The notes beneath the pieces are model-generated. The model did no database searches, was not told the origin of the DNA, and worked only from the letters and a program-made list of their open reading frames with translations. Source: Eubacterium sp. (GTDB lineage Bacteria; Bacillota; Clostridia; Oscillospirales; Ruminococcaceae). From it: 64,000 nucleotides of DNA. Below, piece after piece: positions 60,966 through 64,000 of this stretch. The stretch is from the NCBI GenBank assembly GCA_031271685.1, contig JAISVH010000117.1, positions 29,236 to 93,235 of the forward strand. The letters run 5' to 3'. How positions within the stretch are numbered: position 1 is the stretch's first letter; the number at the start of each line of letters is the position of its first letter. The position numbers and the translations under genes are program-made.

Positions 60966-61211
60966 TTCAAACATCTGCCGTGGGATTGAAAATCACACGC
61001 CGCTTACTATTAGTTAATTAACTAATAGTAAGCATGTATAGCCCAGCTTAAAAAACTAAATATTTTTTAAGCTAAAGGGATTCCACGAAGTGCGCGTTGC
61101 GGGCACTGTTTACAAACAGCGCAATCCTCGTTTAACTTTAAAGTTAGAAAATTTAAAGTTAAACGATTATAAACCGACGCCTAAGAGGCGGGAGACATGA
61201 ACGCGGTTATA
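60966..61211. repeat. Disrupted family A copy A10 with nested palindromes
   Basis: The left part of family A is at 60966-61003 (TTCAAACATCTGCC, GATTGAAAATCACACGCCG) and the right part at 61176-61211 (GACGCCTAAGAGGCGG, GAACGCGGTTATA). About 170 bases are inserted between. The insert holds a 32-bp perfect palindrome at 61002-61033 (half site GCTTACTATTAGTTAA), an 11-bp stem at 61045-61073 (AGCTTAAAAAA and TTTTTTAAGCT) and family C at 61097-61165. Confidence 0.6.
61097..61165 (+). repeat. Repeat family C, copy C2
   Basis: GTTGCGGGCACTGTTTACAA, ACAGCGCAATCCTCG and a 14-bp perfect stem CGTTTAACTTTAAA (61129-61142) and TTTAAAGTTAAACG (61152-61165). It is the reverse complement of the copy at 38871-38939. 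Confidence 0.6.
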
Positions 61212-61284
61212 ATACTAAATTATTTTAACATTTTTTTCTTATAAAGTCAATAAAATAAATTTTAAATTATAATTTATAAAACTA

Positions 61285-61313
61285 TTGACAAAGATTTAAT
61301 AAAATGTTATAAT
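61285..61313 (+). promoter_or_regulatory. Promoter of the tRNA-Gly/Arg/His cluster
   Basis: TTGACA (61285-61290) and TATAAT (61308-61313), 17 bases apart: full consensus, 20 bases before tRNA-Gly. Confidence 0.85.
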
Positions 61314-61332
61314 GATTTAGCGTTTTAATCAT

Positions 61333-61406
61333 GCGGGTGTAGTTCAATGGTAGAATCCCAGCCTTCCAAGCTGGTCGTGTGGGTTCGATTCCCATCACCC
61401 GCTCCA
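61333..61406 (+). tRNA. tRNA-Gly (TCC)
   Basis: Starts GCGGGTGTAGTTCAATGGTA, anticodon loop CTTCCAA (TCC), T-arm GGGTTCGATTCCC, encoded CCA. Confidence 0.95.
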
Positions 61407-61488
61407 CATTTCTTTATTTTGTTAAAAAAGCACGCTTCGCGTGAGTGCTATTACGCTGAAGGGCGGTTTTTTTATATATTTTTTATTT

Positions 61489-61565
61489 GCGCCACTAGCT
61501 CAGTAGGATAGAGCAACCGCCTTCTAAGCGGTAGGTCACAGGTTCGAATCCTGTGTGGCGTGCCA
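61489..61565 (+). tRNA. tRNA-Arg (TCT)
   Basis: Starts GCGCCACTAGCTCAGTAGGA, anticodon loop CTTCTAA (TCT), T-arm AGGTTCGAATCCT, G discriminator and encoded CCA. Confidence 0.95.
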
Positions 61566-61600
61566 AAAATCAACTAATTGTTTTTTAATAATATTATTAT

Positions 61601-61678
61601 GGTGGGTATAGCGTAGTTGGTTAACGCGTCAGTTTGTGGCACTGAAGACCATGGGTTCGAATCCCATTACCCACCCCA
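61601..61678 (+). tRNA. tRNA-His (GTG)
   Basis: GTGGGTATAGCGTAGTTGGT with anticodon GTG (loop TTGTGGC), T-arm GGGTTCGAATCCC and 3' end CCCA. The G at 61601 is the encoded G-1 that pairs with the C discriminator, a tRNA-His hallmark. Confidence 0.95.
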
Positions 61679-61716
61679 AGTAAAGTGGTCACCTTTGATC
61701 CAAAGATGACTTGCAG

Positions 61717-61739
61717 AAACCCCTTAAATCAAGGGGTTT
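61717..61739 (+). terminator. Terminator of the tRNA-Gly/Arg/His cluster
   Basis: AAACCCCTT (61717-61725) and AAGGGGTTT (61731-61739) with a 5-base loop and a following T-rich stretch. Confidence 0.75.
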
Positions 61740-61825
61740 TATGTTGTTTTCGGACAAAAACCTGCTCACGCATGGGTCTTCTGAGCCGACAATCGGAAAT
61801 GAAAAACATGAGCAAAAATACACGA

Positions 61826-61953
61826 TGCACCAGTTTAAGCACATTTGCACCAACAACCATCCCACGGAGCCTCACCTGCTTTAGGTAATTTATTTGTACG
61901 GACTTGCTCTCATAATCGTGTAATTTTGCACCATCTGGCGTCTCATTGCACCA
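61826..61953 (+). repeat. Phased TGCACCA direct repeats
   Basis: TGCACCA occurs at 61826, 61846, 61927 and 61947. Within each pair the start-to-start distance is 20 bases, and the two pairs are 101 bases apart. Such spacing is near two helical turns and resembles arm sites for a recombinase or accessory protein. Confidence 0.55.
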
Positions 61954-61960
61954 ACCCATG

Positions 61961-61990
61961 AAAAAAAGCCCGCGGATCACTCCGCAGGCT
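61961..61990 (-). terminator. Intrinsic terminator of a minus-strand fragment
   Basis: AGCCCGCGGA (61967-61976) and TCCGCAGGCT (61981-61990) form a 10-bp stem with one mismatch; on the minus strand it is followed by a run of seven T. Confidence 0.7.
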
Positions 61991-62019
61991 CACATTAATG
62001 TGCTCGCGTCTCACCCGCG

Positions 62020-62110
62020 CTAATCTAGTTCGGGCGGCACCGGTATTTCCGTGCCGTACAGAAACGTAAACGTCAGCCCCTTATCCGAGTGTACCGTAAG
62101 CGATTCCCCA
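62020..62110 (-). pseudogene. C-terminal gene fragment joined to intron ORF
   Basis: An open minus-strand frame ends at TAG (62022-62020) and reads ESLTVHSDKGLTFTFLYGTE, then IPVPPELD. It has no start; upstream it runs into the truncated intron ORF in another frame near 62110. The tail pattern (strand, then FLYGTEI) is like the C-termini of some site-specific recombinases, but it is too short to assign. It is followed by the terminator at 61961-61990, so it is the true end of a once longer gene. Confidence 0.4.
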
Positions 62111-62261
62111 CCGTCATGTTGCCGGGTTTTGCGTAGATACGCTGATATGCAAGCGAGTAGAACTCCGGGTTGTACAGATTGCGGTACAGTCTTTTGAACT
62201 GATAATCCGCTTTATCCGCACATTTCGTTAAATTTCCCAATACATTTTCGGGATTTCTCAT
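62073..62261 (-). pseudogene. Group II intron-encoded reverse transcriptase (LtrA type), N-terminal remnant
   Basis: The minus-strand frame starts MRNPENVLGNLTKCADKADY and contains RLYRNLYNPEFYSLAYQRIY and AKPGNMT. This is the typical N-terminus of LtrA-like reverse transcriptase/maturase proteins. After GNMT the similarity stops and a different sequence begins, so the reverse transcriptase, maturase and endonuclease domains are missing. Only about 50 of the usual 400-600 residues remain; the protein cannot be active. Confidence 0.8.
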
Positions 62262-62831
62262 AGTGCCTCACGCACCTTTCCTAAATCTGTATGAACAGTA
62301 TGCTGTCCACCTTCGCCATGAGGACGGCTTTCCCGCCCTCGGACTACTATGGGGACTCCGTTGCCTTATCAGATTTTCAATGTCAACACATATAGCCGTT
62401 TCCGGCGCTCTGACTTAGGCAATCAACGTTTATAACATAAGAAGTAAAAGCGTTTCAGGTTGTCGGATCTGCCTTTCATCCTTTACCGCGTATTGCGGTC
62501 GGGTGACAGCGGATATTCATAAATCCGTAATGTGCAAACGGATTTAACGCTATCAGGCGACGTTTGTAACAGCTTTCCGTCGCCGGCCAGCAGTAGCTCC
62601 CCTCAGATTAGCATTTAAACAGTTTAGCTTTTATCCTCATACCTGAACTTCATCTCGCCATTCAGTCGCGGTATAGCTGTTTACCGACTTATGGCTTTAC
62701 CGGCGTGCTATTGTCCCTCTTTGGTTTCCGCTAAGGTTAACCGGTCAATGACAGGGTGAGCTTTCGCCTGTAATATCTTGACCCTGCTGACTTGCAATCG
62801 TCAGTTCTCTTATGCAACTTTACGGTCGCAC
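62110..62831 (-). mobile_element. Truncated group II intron (5' part)
   Basis: On the minus strand a typical group II 5' end, GTGCGACC, starts at 62831. About 570 bases of structured RNA follow before the LtrA-like start codon at 62261, including ATTACAGGCGAAAGCTCACC, CTGACGATTGCAAGTCAGCA, GTGGACAGCATACTG and GGTGCGTGAGGCACTATGAG. The 3' part of the ORF and domains V and VI are absent; the intron breaks off near 62110. It cannot splice or move without them. Confidence 0.75.
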
Positions 62832-63073
62832 CACATTTCCGCGACAAACCAGTATACATTGGTGAGGTTTTGGTATTCGGGCCGCTTTTTATTGTCGCAG
62901 ACCACGCAGAGGATAGCCGCCGCAATGACCGACATTTCGCCGTTCGTCCATATCTTCTCGCCCTGCGCCTTGCCGACAAGGGTATTTGTCATGCCGAGAA
63001 CTACATAGGCCTTACACCCCACGGAACTTCGTTCCGCGGGGACCTCGTAGGCCAAGTTTTCAATAAAAATCAC
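62832..63073 (-). pseudogene. Fragment of a possible conjugative coupling protein interrupted by the intron
   Basis: The minus-strand frame contains AQGEKIWTNGEMSVIAAAIL and CDNKKRPEYQNLTNVYWFVA, then EMW, where the group II intron begins. The pattern looks like VirD4/TraG-type coupling proteins of clostridial mobile elements, but this is from memory of family shape only. The N-terminal part is lacking and includes a palindromic insert at 63008-63053 (CCCC, CGGAAC, GTTCCG, GGGG). It is the 5' exon of the intron. Confidence 0.4.
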
Positions 63074-63095
63074 GCACCAATCTGTTGGATTCTGC

Positions 63096-63124
63096 TTGTA
63101 TTTCGCTTTCAGTTATGTTATAAT
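63096..63124 (+). promoter_or_regulatory. Promoter upstream of the pseudogene and Fic gene
   Basis: TTGTAT (63096-63101) and TATAAT (63119-63124) with a 17-base gap. AGAGGTG follows at 63151-63157. Confidence 0.6.
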
Positions 63125-63164
63125 GTTTCTGTAAATCCACAAAACTAAAAAGAGGTGTCGGATT

Positions 63165-63577
63165 ATGCCAAAGTCTGTTTTCAATGACTTTATGACCCAA
63201 AATCCAAACCGCAAAAAGTTCGCGGACAGGATATGATTTACACTTTCAATATTCTCTCGCAAGACATTTTCCTCGTTCAACTGCTCGAATCAAGCGATTT
63301 TGGGAAACCGGCGATTTCTCCGATTGTCACTAACATAGAACACGTTTTTTCTGATCCCGGCAAACCCCACGCCAATACGCTTGACGACAACTTCACCAAG
63401 TAGGCGGTGGGGTTGATGGTTAATACTATTCTTGAACCGTTCGGCTACAGCGTTTGAAAACAGAAAGACTTACCCAAGAGCGCGAGGGCCGAGAAGTTCC
63501 AATTCGCTTCGGTTTACCGCCGCGACATAAGCAAAACGGCGACCATGCGGGTCGCCAAGCGTATCGAAGAAGTATAG
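63165..63577 (+). pseudogene. Decayed small gene upstream of fic
   Basis: Starts with a good ribosome site and ATG (MPKSVFNDFMTQNPNRKKFA) but meets TGA after 23 codons. A different frame further on reads DIFLVQLLESSDFGKP, then NTILEPFGYSV and KQKDLPKSARAEKFQFASVY, RRDISKTATMRVAKRIEEV, broken by TAG and TGA. At least one frameshift and two or three stops separate the parts. It was probably the partner gene preceding a Fic protein, as the last part ends 13 bases before that start. Function of the intact family is unknown to me. Confidence 0.6.
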
Positions 63578-63590
63578 GGGAAACTTTGCT

Positions 63591-64000
63591 ATGTTAGAAG
63601 AACTGGATACTCTCTACGGCAGGCTGCAAAGTATCAGGCCGTTATCCCCGGAAAGCGTCCGTCGCTTGTCCGAGGACTTTATGATCGACTACACCTACAA
63701 CTCCAACGCGATTGAGGGCAGCACCCTTACCCTTGAGGAAACCGCGCTTGTGCTGAAGGAGGGCATCACGGCCGACGGCAAGCCGCTGAAACACCATCTT
63801 GAAGCCATCGGCCACAGGGACGCTTACTATTACGTCGAGGATTTAGTTAAGAACAAAGCTCCCGTTTCCGAACGAGCCATAAAGGATATTCACTCCCTTG
63901 TCCTGATGGACAGGCAGATGGACAAGGGTGTGTACCGGAGCGTTCCCGTCCGCGTCGGGGCGTTTCATCCCTGTCAGCCGTTTGAAGTGCCGGTGCAGAT
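63591..64000 (+). CDS. Fic-family protein, N-terminal part
   Basis: The frame is open from ATG 63591 to the window end (136 codons). It starts MLEELDTLYGRLQSIRPLSP. The inhibitory-helix motif is visible in YTYNSNAIEGSTLTLEET, in the form SxxxEG, with HLEAIGHRDAYYYVEDLVKN after it. The protein reaches VYRSVPVRVGAFHPCQPFEV, just before the expected catalytic HPFxxGNGR loop, which lies outside. Fic enzymes transfer AMP or other groups to target proteins. The presence of the inhibitory helix ahead of the core makes it a class II Fic. AGGGG is about 11 bases before the start. Confidence 0.85.
   Translation, partial: MLEELDTLYGRLQSIRPLSPESVRRLSEDFMIDYTYNSNAIEGSTLTLEETALVLKEGITADGKPLKHHLEAIGHRDAYYYVEDLVKNKAPVSERAIKDIHSLVLMDRQMDKGVYRSVPVRVGAFHPCQPFEVPVQ

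Larger units (their letters stand above)
60939..61332. other. Palindrome-rich region between GH13 gene and tRNA cluster
   Basis: 394 bases without a gene, divergent on both sides. It is filled from 60966 to 61211 by repeats and palindromes, then AT-rich sequence leads to the tRNA promoter at 61285-61313. Confidence 0.6.
61679..62019. other. Non-coding junction next to tRNA-His
   Basis: 341 bases without a gene. It holds the tRNA terminator (61717-61739), two pairs of TGCACCA direct repeats (61826-61953) and a minus-strand terminator (61967-61990). It marks the change from chromosome to decayed mobile DNA. Confidence 0.55.

Noticed and set aside
62778-63148. Plus-strand open frames between 62778 and 63148
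   Set aside because: They are antisense to the group II intron 5' end and its exon fragment and have no ribosome site or recognisable protein features.
63235-63460. TGA read as tryptophan or selenocysteine in the gene before fic
   Set aside because: One TGA is in a position that looks like Trp, but TAG stops and a frameshift in the same gene mean it is simply decayed. All other genes use TGA as a normal stop.

Overview
The window reads as chromosome of an anaerobic, low-to-medium GC Firmicute of the class Clostridia. The grounds are the housekeeping gene order (RNase J, gdpP, rplI, dnaB, tilS; hpt, ftsH), ferredoxin-dependent 2-oxoacid oxidoreductases including a full-length NifJ, rubrerythrin, a type I dockerin on a secreted protease, and strong AGGAGG-type ribosome binding sites with near-consensus sigma-A promoters. 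No rRNA, CRISPR array or intact prophage is visible. The last 2 kb differ in character and are a decayed mobile-element junction next to a tRNA-His gene.

Layout: 1-2.9 kb has the end of murC and two paired lipoproteins. 3-12.4 kb is a mixed set: MFS transporter, SDR, aminotransferase, FkbM methyltransferase, dockerin-bearing subtilase, metA, MarR. 12.4-16.3 kb holds a VorB-type oxidoreductase operon. 16.3-26.3 kb is the core cluster ftsH/hpt and tilS/dnaB/rplI/gdpP/RNase J. 26.5-30.4 kb has a nucleotidyltransferase fused to a degenerate phosphomannomutase domain and a cysteine desulfurase pair. 30.5-38.8 kb is a hexuronate operon: uxuB-like SDR, uxuA, an unusual amidohydrolase, a ribose-type ABC transporter and a GntR/FCD regulator. 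39-42 kb has a class III aminotransferase and a glycosyltransferase. 42.0-42.6 kb carries four tRNA genes. 43-46.5 kb is a giant hybrid histidine kinase with two solute-binding domains. 46.6-50.2 kb is nifJ. 50.5-55.5 kb is an SCP2-like gene followed by a SiaABCD-type phosphatase / diguanylate cyclase / kinase / phosphoprotein operon with MGMT-like and HIT genes attached. 55.7-61 kb has MATE, metallophosphoesterase, pectinesterase, rubrerythrin and GH13. 61.3-61.7 kb has three tRNA genes. 61.7-64 kb has phased repeats, a truncated group II intron, gene fragments and the start of a Fic gene.

Metabolic reading: pectinesterase, the uxu operon with its sugar transporter, the GH13 enzyme and the dockerin protease suggest plant polysaccharide use. 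Oxidised products would feed NifJ and the VorB complex, which reduce ferredoxin. The Sia-type operon is the best signalling candidate: it would set c-di-GMP level by switching a SiaC-like partner between phosphorylated and free states.

The most unusual structural feature is a set of small dispersed palindromic repeats, called here families A, B, C and D. They fill many intergenic gaps and very often sit exactly at the 3' ends of genes. In at least six genes the stop codon lies inside the repeat, and in the large histidine kinase the repeat also encodes the C-terminal residues.
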